A stretch of 64,000 nucleotides of DNA from Cocleimonas sp. (lineage in GTDB: Bacteria; Pseudomonadota; Gammaproteobacteria; Thiotrichales; Thiotrichaceae): assembly GCA_021647365.1 (NCBI GenBank), contig JAKIUW010000017.1:13495-77494 (forward strand). The letters are read 5' to 3'. Of the stretch, positions 34,005 to 41,367 are shown piece by piece. A program made the translations under genes and the position numbers. The stretch's first letter is position 1, and each line of letters opens with the position of its first letter. The notes beneath the pieces are model-generated. The model did no database searches, had not been told where the DNA came from, and saw only the letters and a program-made list of their open reading frames with translations.

Positions 34005-34265
34005 ATGAAAAACATACTTACAATAATTGGATTGTCTACAGTTCTTTTAATTGCATCTACAGCGCAAGCGGATGTCTCAGAAAATAACTATAACGCACAT
34101 GCAAATAATCATGTTAGCTATGCTAGTGCTCATTCTGGAGAGGCAGTGAAAAAATCTAAAGTATCTAAGCAAACTAATGTAACCACAAATAGAATGATAA
34201 ACGATGATCCGTTCTACAATGCTGAGAAAGACCCCTTCTCATTAGACTACTCTCATGACGACTAA
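34005..34265 (+). CDS. Small exported protein of unknown function in the copper regulon
   Basis: An 86-residue protein starting at 34005, where AAAGGTG (33992-33998) is correctly spaced; an in-frame GTG at 33996 overlaps that ribosome site. Signal peptide about 1-23 (ending AQA). The mature part is polar with scattered His, Asn and Ser and an acidic end (DPFYNAEKDPFSLDYSHDD). No Cys and no named family recognised. It has its own CTAAGTTT box and a strong terminator downstream, so it is a separately expressed, probably abundant, copper-responsive periplasmic protein. Confidence 0.7.
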   Translation: MKNILTIIGLSTVLLIASTAQADVSENNYNAHANNHVSYASAHSGEAVKKSKVSKQTNVTTNRMINDDPFYNAEKDPFSLDYSHDD

Positions 34266-34284
34266 CCTATAAATAAGCTTTGCA

Positions 34285-34317
34285 AGCCAATTGGTAGAAA
34301 TACCAGTTGGCTTTTTT
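34285..34317 (+). terminator. Rho-independent terminator after the gene at 34005
   Basis: AGCCAATTGGTA pairs with TACCAGTTGGCT around GAAA, one mismatched position, followed by a run of T. Confidence 0.92.
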
Positions 34318-34363
34318 ACTTAATTCAAGCTAAGTACTTACTTAAATGAAAAAGGAGTCAGGC

Positions 34364-36835
34364 ATGAAACAACAAATTGAATCACTATTAACCGATCCAG
34401 TTTGCGGGATGCAAGTCAAAGAAGATAGCCAATTTTCAACTGACATAGATGATCAAAAATATTTTTTTTGTAGCCAGCATTGCCTTGATTCATTCACTGA
34501 AGAACCTGCAAAACACCTGCACTCAGATGAGAGTGCTCATCAACACCCAACAAAAAATAACGATGACTGTTGTGGGACTTCAGCAAAGACAGGACTAACA
34601 AAAGGTAATGGTATCTACTATTGCCCGATGCATTGTGAAGATGAAAAAACGTATCCTGAACCTGATGATTGTCCTGTTTGTGGTATGGATTTACTTGAGC
34701 AACCTAGTTTGAATGTTGCTGATACTCAATATACCTGCCCCATGCACCCTGAAATAATCAAGGATGAAGTAGGTGATTGTCCAATTTGTGGGATGGATTT
34801 AGTGCCAATGGCGCCCTCAGAGTCTAACGAGCAAAAAGCCTACCAAGAACTTGTACATAAAATGAAAGTAGCAACTTTGTTTACTGTGCCTGTATTTTTA
34901 ATTGCCATGGCAGATTTAATCCCTGGTAAGCCCCTTTTAAATTTAATGGGCCAGCAAGCTTGGAATTGGTTAATGTTTTTTCTAACCTTGCCAGTGGTTT
35001 TCTATGCCTGTTGGATGTTCTTTGAGCGCGCCTATAAGTCTATCGTTACCATGAATTTGAATATGTTTACGCTCGTGGGTATCGGTACAGGTGTGGCTTT
35101 TGTATTTAGTATTGTCGCGATGTTATTTCCTGACGTTTTTCCCGATCAATTTAAAACTGAGGAGGGTACGGTTTTCCTCTATTTTGAGGCGACTGCCGTT
35201 ATTTTAACATTGGTTTTATTGGGTCAATTATTAGAAGCTAGAGCGCATAGCCAAACCAGTGGCGCACTAAAAGAGTTGTTAAAACTAGCACCTTCCGAGG
35301 CTGTTATCGTTGAAAATGGCGAAGAAAGGGTTATCTCAATTCATGATATTAAAGAAGGTGATTTTTTAAGAGTAAAGCCCGGTGACAAAATTCCTGTTGA
35401 TGGAAAAATCACCGATGGCAAGAGTAATGTGGATGAATCGATGATTTCAGGTGAGCCGATTCCTGTCGATAAGTCAGAAGGCGACAAAGTTAGTTCAGGC
35501 ACCATTAATGGTAATAAATCATTCGTGATGGTTGCGGAAAGAGTTGGGGCGGATACTTTGTTATCGCAGATTATTCAAATGGTTAATGATGCTAGCCGAT
35601 CACGCGCGCCGATTCAAAAACTAGCTGATACGATTTCAAAATACTTCGTGCCGATCGTTATTGTAGTGGCGCTTATCACATTTTTTGTATGGGTAAAATT
35701 TGGTCCTGAGCCTGCTTATGTATTTGGTTTTGTCAATGCAATAGCTGTGTTAATCATCGCTTGCCCTTGTGCGCTAGGCTTGGCAACACCCATGTCAGTT
35801 ATGGTAGGTGTTGGCAAAGGCGCGCAGTCGGGAATTCTTATTAAAAATGCAGAAGCGCTTGAAACTATGGATAAAGTGGATGTGTTGATAACGGATAAAA
35901 CAGGCACGATAACCGAGGGTAAACCGTCCGTTGAAAAAGTCTATGCAATAGAGGGTCAGCAAAGTGAATCGCTATTACAACAAATAGCATCATTAAATCA
36001 ATACAGTGAACATCCTTTAGCAGAAGCCATCGTTAAGTATGCCAAACAGGAGTCAGTAAGCTTAAAAGATGTGGATGACTTTGAAGCAGTAGCAGGCAAA
36101 GGTGTGATTGGTCGGCTAGATAAAAAACAAATTTCTCTGGGCAATAAAAAGCTTATGAATCAAATGGGTGTCAGTGTCTCAGCCGAGTTAGATAATGGAA
36201 TTTTGGCAGAACAAAAACTGGGTAAAACAGTATCTTATATCGCCATTGATAAACAAGCCGTAGGTTATGTGTCGATTTACGATGCTATTAAGAAAAGTAG
36301 TAAAGAGGCAATTTCTCAACTGATTAATAGCGGTGTAAAAGTAATTATGATGACAGGTGATAATGGCAATACAGCCAAAGCCGTTGCTGATGAGTTGAAT
36401 CTTACGGAATACGTTGCCGACTGCTTACCCGAAGATAAGCTAAATAAAATTAAAGAACTGCAGTCACAAGGTTTATTGGTCGCTATGGCGGGCGATGGTA
36501 TTAATGACTCTCCTGCCTTGGCACAATCAAATGTAGGCATCGCAATGGGGACGGGAACGGATGTCGCCATTGAAAGTGCTGAAATAACTTTGGTCAAAGG
36601 TGACTTGCAGGGAATCGTTAAAGCTAAAAAACTTAGCCACGGAGTAATGAGAAATATAAAGCAAAATTTGTTCTTTGCCTTTATCTACAATATTTTGGGT
36701 GTGCCTGTGGCAGCAGGGGTGTTATATCCGGCATTCGGATTGCTGCTATCGCCCATGATAGCCGCCACAGCAATGAGCTTTAGCTCAGTTTCGGTCATTG
36801 TGAACTCACTTCGTTTGAGAAATATTAGCTTGTAA
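34364..36835 (+). CDS. copA: Copper-translocating P1B-type ATPase with YHS and heavy-metal-binding domains
   Basis: An 823-residue pump starting at 34364 (AAAGGAG 6 nt upstream; a Met at 34346 lies before that site). Domains: YHS (DPVCGMQV ... CSQHC, about 12-47), two heavy-metal domains (YYCPMHCED ... CPVCGMDLL and YTCPMHPEI ... CPICGMDLVPM, about 88-155), then eight helices. The transport motif CPCALGLATP, phosphorylation site DKTGTITEGKP, SEHPLAEA and GDGINDSPALAQ are intact. CPC indicates Cu(I)/Ag(I) export from the cytoplasm. The N terminus has YHS and HMBD in place of the usual ferredoxin-like HMA domains. A hairpin (36837-36858) follows. Confidence 0.94.
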   Translation: MKQQIESLLTDPVCGMQVKEDSQFSTDIDDQKYFFCSQHCLDSFTEEPAKHLHSDESAHQHPTKNNDDCCGTSAKTGLTKGNGIYYCPMHCEDEKTYPEPDDCPVCGMDLLEQPSLNVADTQYTCPMHPEIIKDEVGDCPICGMDLVPMAPSESNEQKAYQELVHKMKVATLFTVPVFLIAMADLIPGKPLLNLMGQQAWNWLMFFLTLPVVFYACWMFFERAYKSIVTMNLNMFTLVGIGTGVAFVFSIVAMLFPDVFPDQFKTEEGTVFLYFEATAVILTLVLLGQLLEARAHSQTSGALKELLKLAPSEAVIVENGEERVISIHDIKEGDFLRVKPGDKIPVDGKITDGKSNVDESMISGEPIPVDKSEGDKVSSGTINGNKSFVMVAERVGADTLLSQIIQMVNDASRSRAPIQKLADTISKYFVPIVIVVALITFFVWVKFGPEPAYVFGFVNAIAVLIIACPCALGLATPMSVMVGVGKGAQSGILIKNAEALETMDKVDVLITDKTGTITEGKPSVEKVYAIEGQQSESLLQQIASLNQYSEHPLAEAIVKYAKQESVSLKDVDDFEAVAGKGVIGRLDKKQISLGNKKLMNQMGVSVSAELDNGILAEQKLGKTVSYIAIDKQAVGYVSIYDAIKKSSKEAISQLINSGVKVIMMTGDNGNTAKAVADELNLTEYVADCLPEDKLNKIKELQSQGLLVAMAGDGINDSPALAQSNVGIAMGTGTDVAIESAEITLVKGDLQGIVKAKKLSHGVMRNIKQNLFFAFIYNILGVPVAAGVLYPAFGLLLSPMIAATAMSFSSVSVIVNSLRLRNISL

Positions 36836-36836
36836 A

Positions 36837-36858
36837 TTTCCCTATTTTCATAGGGAAA
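36837..36858. other. Hairpin after the copper ATPase gene
   Basis: TTTCCCTAT and ATAGGGAAA pair around TTTC, directly after the stop codon. It lacks a T-tract, so it may be a weak terminator or an mRNA 3' stabiliser. Confidence 0.5.
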
Positions 36859-36951
36859 TAACCCTTTATCTGGCTTTATTGTGCTATTACGAAGTTCAAC
36901 TAGAAACGGCGTGATAAACACGGTATCAATGATTAGTAATAGTATGAAAAA

Positions 36952-38061
36952 ATGAATGAAATTATTGTAAAGAAAATGGATAGTAAATCATCAAAAAAAT
37001 CACAACGCTTTCATGAGCTAGATATTCTACGATTTCTAGCGGCGCTTGCGGTTGTCTTTTTTCATTACATTTTTCTAAATTCTACCGAGTTTAAAGAATT
37101 AGCTACTTACCCAGTATTAGGTGAGTTTTTCAAATATGGTTATTTAGGTGTAGAGCTATTTTTTATTATTAGTGGTTTTGTGATTTTGCTCTCAGCCTCC
37201 AAAAAGGGTTGGCTAGGGTTTATAATTTCACGAATAGCGCGTTTATACCCTGCCTTTTGGCTCGCGTTGATACTCACGACTTTAGGCATAATATTGTTTG
37301 CAACTGATATTATGCAAGTAACTCCCTCCCAGTTTTTGCTTAATCTGACTATGATGGGAAATATGATTGGCACGGAAAATATCGACCCTGTTTATTGGAC
37401 ACTACAAGTTGAAATAAAGTTCTATTTCTGGATATTAATGATCTTACTTCTTAAACAGATTAAACATATTGAAAACTTTATTGCTGTTTGGCTTATATTC
37501 TCAGTATTAGAAATATTCCATTTTATTCATGGGCTTACACATTTATTAATTATGCCTGAGTGGGCGCCTTATTTTAGTGCTGGTGCACTGTTTTATTTGA
37601 TTCAAACTAAGGGTTTAAACCCTCTGAGAGCAGTGTTGTTGTTTATTGCATATCTACTATCCATTTACTTTGCCGTGCAAGGTGGGTTGGAAAAAACACA
37701 GCTTCACGGCTTGGAATTTTCCCCTTATGTTATTGCAGGTTTGATTTGCTTATTCTATTTTGTGTTTACATTAATTGTCAGCGGAAAGACCTCGCGTATC
37801 CATTATTCATGGTTTGGTATTTTAGGTGCAATGACTTACCCGCTTTATTTATTGCATCAAACGTTAGGACAAATTGCCTTTTTGGCAATGGGAGATAGTG
37901 TTAATAAATATTTGCAACTCTTTGTCGTTACGATTGGTATGGTCGTATTAGCTTATCTTCTGCATCGTTACTTTGAAGCAAGTTTTGGGAAATGGCTCAA
38001 GACAAAACTCGAAGCTATATTACGAATTAGTGATAAGAAAATGGTAAGCACACCCCCCTAG
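36952..38061 (+). CDS. Acyltransferase family 3 (OafA/YrhL-like) membrane protein
   Basis: A 369-residue integral membrane acyltransferase with about ten helices. Near the start are LDILRFLAALAVVFFHY and the family's GYLGVELFFIISGFVI; the R-x10-H pattern of this family is visible. Such enzymes acetylate or acylate cell-surface glycans; the substrate cannot be told. The final residues STPP and the TAG stop are encoded by a mutated R1 repeat (38048-38070), so the C terminus was formed by repeat insertion. Confidence 0.87.
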   Translation: MNEIIVKKMDSKSSKKSQRFHELDILRFLAALAVVFFHYIFLNSTEFKELATYPVLGEFFKYGYLGVELFFIISGFVILLSASKKGWLGFIISRIARLYPAFWLALILTTLGIILFATDIMQVTPSQFLLNLTMMGNMIGTENIDPVYWTLQVEIKFYFWILMILLLKQIKHIENFIAVWLIFSVLEIFHFIHGLTHLLIMPEWAPYFSAGALFYLIQTKGLNPLRAVLLFIAYLLSIYFAVQGGLEKTQLHGLEFSPYVIAGLICLFYFVFTLIVSGKTSRIHYSWFGILGAMTYPLYLLHQTLGQIAFLAMGDSVNKYLQLFVVTIGMVVLAYLLHRYFEASFGKWLKTKLEAILRISDKKMVSTPP

Positions 38062-38070
38062 TTTTACATG
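38048..38070 (-). repeat. R1 repeat, variant copy providing a stop codon
   Basis: A minus-orientation copy with two changes at the end of the C-run that create TAG, the stop codon of the acyltransferase gene. Confidence 0.88.
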
Positions 38071-38132
38071 AGTTATATTACTACGGCATATCAGATACTG
38101 AAGAGAATGTAATAATGCCCAGAATAAAATAT

Positions 38133-38161
38133 TTGACAAATTAAAAAAACAGGTGCAGAAT
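38133..38161 (+). promoter_or_regulatory. Candidate sigma-70 promoter for the rtcB leader RNA
   Basis: TTGACA (38133-38138), 17-bp spacer, CAGAAT (38156-38161). The -35 is perfect and the -10 matches at four of six positions. It directly precedes the structured region 38162-38406. Confidence 0.5.
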
Positions 38162-38235
38162 CCGCGCCACTTTTAACCCGATAACTCTGCGAAACAGATT
38201 TATTATATTTAAGATATAAATTACAGGAGAACTAA

Positions 38236-38274
38236 ATGTTCAATTTTAAACCACCACAGATACTCATAAGCTAA
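38236..38274 (+). CDS. Possible 12-residue leader peptide
   Basis: ATG with AGGAGA (38225-38230) five bases upstream opens a 12-codon frame (MFNFKPPQILIS) whose TAA lies in the 5' arm of a hairpin. A Pro-Pro pair is present. Its position between a promoter and a terminator suggests attenuation, but the ORF is too short to prove. Confidence 0.3.
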   Translation: MFNFKPPQILIS

Positions 38275-38373
38275 TCTCCCATGCTATTTGCTGGGAGCTT
38301 AGATTTTAAATAAGCGTTACTCAGCAAATGTCATAGCCTACCGAATCGGTAGATCTGTGTGAACATTTATAAA

Positions 38374-38406
38374 ACCCTGAGTGACGAAAGTCCTCAGGGT
38401 TTTTTT
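38374..38406 (+). terminator. Rho-independent terminator in the rtcB upstream region
   Basis: ACCCTGAG (38374-38381) pairs with CTCAGGGT (38393-38400), followed by T-run to 38406. Confidence 0.88.
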
Positions 38407-38578
38407 ATGCCCAAAGGGAAATAAATCTATAACGGCTCAGAGTGTTTAGTTTTTATTTCAGATTGAGGTGCTTCGCACGCAGAATGTGAGCGTATAAGTA
38501 TACGTGACCATTCGAGTATGGAAGCAACGAAAAGCTGGGATAAAAGATGAATGCTCTGTGTCGTTAGAGGAAATAGTT

Positions 38579-39775
38579 ATGCCAATTTTTAAGACTTTAA
38601 ACAAAGGCAAAGTCCCAGTGAAAATTTACACCAATGATGTTGATAGTGCATCGATGACGCAGTTAAGTAATATGGCGCAGCTGCCTTTTATCCATCACCA
38701 TATTGCGGCAATGCCCGATGTGCATTTGGGTAAGGGCGCAACAGTAGGATCAGTGATTCCTACCAAGGATGCGATTATCCCTGCGGCGGTTGGTGTGGAT
38801 ATTGGTTGTGGGATGAATGCCGTGCGTATCAGCCTAAAGGCGCACCAGCTTCCTGACTCACTGCGACGTTCACGTCGAGCGATTGAAGAAAAAGTGCCCG
38901 TAGGTTTTGATATGCATAAACGTGATGTGGTTAACGCATCAACATGGAATTCAATGGAAAAGCCGTTGAAAGTGATTACCGATAAGCACCCTGGATTAAT
39001 CCGCATGGTGCGAAATTTTCATCATACATGGGGTCGTCAGTTAGGCACCCTGGGTGGTGGCAATCACTTTATCGAGCTTTGTATTGATGAAAATGATGAT
39101 GTTTGGATCATGTTGCACTCGGGTAGCCGTGGCATTGGCAATGCCATTGGCCGCTATTTTATTAACCTTGCCAAAAAAGATATGGGCAATCAGTTAGGTC
39201 ACTTGCCAGATAAAGACCTCGCTTATTTCACCGATGGCGCTGAACACTTTGATGATTATGTTGAGGCGGTCACATGGGCGCAAGATTACGCGATGATTAA
39301 TCGCCGCGAAATGATGCGCTTAACCGTGAAAGCTTTACAGGCTGAGTTACCACCGTTTGTGGCGACTAAAGAGGCAATCAACTGCCATCACAACTATGTG
39401 CAAAAAGAAACGCATTTTGGTGAAAATGTCTTTATCACCCGTAAAGGCGCGATTCGAGCAGGTGTTGATGACTTAGGGATTATCCCCGGCAGTATGGGCG
39501 CAAAGTCGTTTATCGTTCGTGGTAAAGGCACAAAAGCATCGTTCTGTTCATGTTCGCACGGGGCAGGGCGCAAGATGAGTCGCACCCAAGCAAAGCGTCA
39601 ATTTAATCGTTTTGACCTTGAGGCCTTAACGACAGGTGTTGAGTGTCGAAAAGACAAAGGCGTGGTGGATGAGATTCCATCTGCCTACAAAGATATTGAT
39701 GAGGTTATGAAGAATCAACACGATCTTGTAGAGGTCGTGCATACATTGAAGCAGGTGGTATGTGTTAAGGGTTAG
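38579..39775 (+). CDS. rtcB: RNA-splicing ligase RtcB
   Basis: A 398-residue GTP- and Mn-dependent ligase joining 2',3'-cyclic-phosphate or 3'-phosphate RNA ends to 5'-OH ends, used in tRNA and rRNA repair. The start at 38579 follows AGAGGAA; upstream in-frame codons would add an unlikely extension. Motifs: VGVDIGCGMNAVR (Mn ligand Cys), LGGGNHFIE, HSGSRGIG, and near the end CSHGAGRKMSR with the His that is guanylylated. No rtcA, archease, rtcR or TROVE gene is next to it; instead unfamiliar genes follow. An R1 copy lies 16 bp after the stop. Confidence 0.95.
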   Translation: MPIFKTLNKGKVPVKIYTNDVDSASMTQLSNMAQLPFIHHHIAAMPDVHLGKGATVGSVIPTKDAIIPAAVGVDIGCGMNAVRISLKAHQLPDSLRRSRRAIEEKVPVGFDMHKRDVVNASTWNSMEKPLKVITDKHPGLIRMVRNFHHTWGRQLGTLGGGNHFIELCIDENDDVWIMLHSGSRGIGNAIGRYFINLAKKDMGNQLGHLPDKDLAYFTDGAEHFDDYVEAVTWAQDYAMINRREMMRLTVKALQAELPPFVATKEAINCHHNYVQKETHFGENVFITRKGAIRAGVDDLGIIPGSMGAKSFIVRGKGTKASFCSCSHGAGRKMSRTQAKRQFNRFDLEALTTGVECRKDKGVVDEIPSAYKDIDEVMKNQHDLVEVVHTLKQVVCVKG

Positions 39776-39791
39776 TTTATTACTTAGCAAA

Positions 39792-39814
39792 GCACACCCC
39801 CCCACTTTTACATG
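39792..39814 (-). repeat. R1 dispersed repeat, single copy
   Basis: A perfect minus-orientation copy between rtcB and the next small ORF. Confidence 0.95.
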
Positions 39815-39853
39815 AGTCAAATATGAATATTTTAAATATTAAGGAGAACCATT

Positions 39854-40003
39854 ATGTTTTTACAAACAGCGTGTTCACAAACAAATACAGCTAGTCGGAG
39901 ACTCCCCTCACAAGGGGAGTTTATTAAACGAACCCTGAAAACAAGGGAACGAATACGACAACTTATAAGAGATAAATTACTATTATGGAATTACATGACT
40001 TAA
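39854..40003 (+). CDS. Small basic ORF (49 residues) coupled to the following gene
   Basis: ATG with AAGGAG (39841-39846) seven bases upstream opens a 49-codon frame, MFLQTACSQTNTASRRL... with a basic helix-forming C-terminal half (RTLKTRERIRQLIRDKLL). It ends 19 bases inside the 312-residue gene, the pattern of translational coupling, and that gene lacks a good ribosome site of its own. The frame includes a perfect hairpin ACTCCCC/GGGGAGT (39901-39920). It may be a true small protein or a regulatory leader. No family recognised. Confidence 0.5.
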   Translation: MFLQTACSQTNTASRRLPSQGEFIKRTLKTRERIRQLIRDKLLLWNYMT

Positions 40004-40923
40004 AAGAAATTATCGCCTGTTTATCGGGCGAGCGCACAAAGTTTTACTACTTTCGTGACCGCTATGCATTGATGCTGTTAAAAGATTACATTCAGCAAAA
40101 GGTAGGCAATAAAGCAATGTCGATCAGTGATCTTAAGCAGTCACCCTATGCAAATTTGCTGAATAAAGCACCCGTAAAAAAGGTGCTTGCAACAGCAGGA
40201 GACGGAAAAGTTAGTGCTGAAATGCTTGAAATGGTCTGGGATGAAAAGCCGCTTGCTTTTGTCACCACGCTTGCAAAGTGGGGTAATGGTAAAAAGTATT
40301 GGAAGTACAACCAAATGAGCCGACAAGGCTATCACTTGGTTTTGCAACTTAATATGGCGACAGATCATACTCAGCAGTTTCAAAAGTTGATCAAGCCTGA
40401 TGATGTACATACCTTTAATTCGTACGGACATCCCAGCTTGAAAAAAGGCAATCGAGGCACACTCGCATGGGTTCGTTTGGATATGGACTTTAGAACAGGT
40501 GAAGTGTTAATCGAAGAAATCCAATGTGATTGGATACGTGAAGTGCGCGAAGCTATCAAAGAAGGTTACGATTGGTATGGTGACTACAGCAGTGATGAAA
40601 TAAAGGCATACGCGAATGATGTATTAGCCCCTTACGCAAAAGTGTGGGAAGAGGCGATGCTATCTGCAACGATTGATTTCATTCGGCATGAATTAGGCAT
40701 CAACACCATTTACTACCATAGCTTTGAAATCGGTGCGCTGTTAAAGCACATTACTTACAGCAAGCCACCTCGTTCTCTGTATACCAAGTTGCCGAAGCAA
40801 TTTGGTTTTCAGAAAACACCCCAAGGTCCTGAATTTCTCATGCGAGAAAAGCGGGTTTTAAAACTTCAGAAAAAAGTGAACGAACCTTACTGGTTTAAGC
40901 TTCCTGAATTAAACGTTGCGTAG
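39985..40923 (+). CDS. RtcB-linked protein of unknown function, polyvalent-protein-like domain
   Basis: A 312-residue soluble protein with no signal or membrane segments. I do not recognise a characterised family. The segment TGEVLIEEIQCDWIREVREA (about 172-191), then YAKVWEEAML and GINTIYYHSFEIGALLKHI ... SLYTKLPKQFGF, resembles the EIQSDW ... FGF domain I recall from large phage or plasmid polyvalent proteins. That is from memory and unverified. Conserved-looking Trp, His and Tyr residues could form an active site. It follows rtcB and overlaps the 49-codon ORF; a 61-codon ORF comes next. RNA repair or a phage-derived function are both possible. Confidence 0.8.
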   Translation: MELHDLKEIIACLSGERTKFYYFRDRYALMLLKDYIQQKVGNKAMSISDLKQSPYANLLNKAPVKKVLATAGDGKVSAEMLEMVWDEKPLAFVTTLAKWGNGKKYWKYNQMSRQGYHLVLQLNMATDHTQQFQKLIKPDDVHTFNSYGHPSLKKGNRGTLAWVRLDMDFRTGEVLIEEIQCDWIREVREAIKEGYDWYGDYSSDEIKAYANDVLAPYAKVWEEAMLSATIDFIRHELGINTIYYHSFEIGALLKHITYSKPPRSLYTKLPKQFGFQKTPQGPEFLMREKRVLKLQKKVNEPYWFKLPELNVA

Positions 40924-40961
40924 ATTGATTGAAAGATTAAGACAGCAACAAGGAGAGAAAG

Positions 40962-41147
40962 ATGCCTGCGATAACCTTACATCGTAGACGTAACCCCGTT
41001 GCCCAAGCCGCAATCCTGCGCAAGGGCGGGGTTCACGAAAAAAGCCGAAAATCAAAACGGCGAAGTGAAAAACTGAAACTTCGTAAAGAAGTTTCAAAAG
41101 CAATGGCCACCTATCGTGGCCATTCTTTTGTCTGGTGTTTATTCTGA
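40962..41147 (+). CDS. Small, highly basic protein with terminator inside its 3' coding end
   Basis: A 61-residue ORF with a strong ribosome site, AAGGAG (40950-40955) six bases before ATG. Residues 1-45 are very rich in Arg and Lys (HRRRNPVAQAAILRKGGVHE, then KSRKSKRRSEK), and the end is hydrophobic with a Cys (HSFVWCLF). Two hairpins fall within the coding frame: GAAACTTC/GAAGTTTC (41075-41095) and AATGGCCAC/GTGGCCATT (41102-41124) followed by CTTTTGT. Transcription ending there gives an mRNA without stop codon, as in arfA, whose product rescues stalled ribosomes. Sequence similarity to ArfA is not evident. Function is therefore a hypothesis. Confidence 0.65.
   Translation: MPAITLHRRRNPVAQAAILRKGGVHEKSRKSKRRSEKLKLRKEVSKAMATYRGHSFVWCLF
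41102..41130 (+). terminator. Hairpin-terminator inside the 3' end of the 61-codon ORF
   Basis: A nine-base-pair perfect stem, AATGGCCAC (41102-41110) with GTGGCCATT (41116-41124), loop CTATC, tail CTTTTGT. It lies before the ORF's stop codon at 41145-41147. Confidence 0.75.
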
Positions 41148-41175
41148 AATACCTTATTGAAACAATGAAGTTATG

Positions 41176-41217
41176 CGCTCACGGCAGGAGTCGAACCTGC
41201 GGCATCTCCCTTAGGAG
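41176..41217 (-). tRNA. 3' fragment of a tRNA, probably tRNA-Arg(CCU)
   Basis: Read on the minus strand: CTCCTAA (anticodon loop with CCU), GGGAG, variable bases, T-arm GCAGG-TTCGACT-CCTGC, then the seven-base acceptor strand CGTGAGC and a discriminator G. The 5' half (acceptor, D arm and 5' anticodon stem) is missing; the preceding bases cannot pair with GGGAG. No CCA is encoded. This is the part of a tRNA usually duplicated by site-specific integration, so it is a tRNA remnant or attachment site, not a working gene. Confidence 0.7.
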
Positions 41218-41367
41218 GCGCCCCCTGCCTTATAAAAAAATATAGTCCAAATACCCTGAAATATATTTTTCATATGATAGTAATTATGCGCAGTTAATAG
41301 GAGCATTGATACATCTTTGATAATCTAGCTCTAATTAGTATTCTATCCTTATTGCTTGAATGATATT

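Larger units (their letters stand above)
38162..38406 (+). ncRNA. Structured leader or small RNA upstream of rtcB, ending in a terminator
   Basis: Within the gene-free interval 38071-38578 there are several strong hairpins. CTAA-T-CTCCCA (38271-38281) pairs with TGGGAG-C-TTAG (38292-38302). CTACCG-AAT-CGGTAG (38338-38352) is enclosed by AAATGT/ACATTT (38326-38331/38363-38368). The terminator ACCCTGAG/CTCAGGGT with T-run is at 38374-38406. A 12-codon ORF (38236-38274) with AGGAGA 5 nt upstream ends inside the first hairpin, as in leader-peptide attenuators. RtcB loci of other bacteria may carry Y-RNA-like RNAs, but I see no clear Y-RNA match. Confidence 0.55.

Noticed and set aside
34330..34348. 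Fourth CTAAGTTT-type box before the P-type ATPase
   Set aside because: CTAAGTAC and CTTAAATG have the 11-bp period but the second half is degenerate and lies only 16 bp before the start codon, leaving no room for a -10. Not counted as a site.
38162..38406. Known riboswitch class upstream of rtcB
   Set aside because: No TPP, SAM, cobalamin, FMN or guanidine signature was recognised; structure is evident but class is not.
38504..38578. N-terminal extension of RtcB from 38504
   Set aside because: The frame is open, but the residues are unlike RtcB and a ribosome site AGAGGAA precedes the ATG at 38579.
41174..41235. Complete tRNA gene
   Set aside because: The T-arm and acceptor 3' strand are clear, but there is no D-arm or 5' acceptor strand, and bases 5' to the anticodon loop do not pair with GGGAG.
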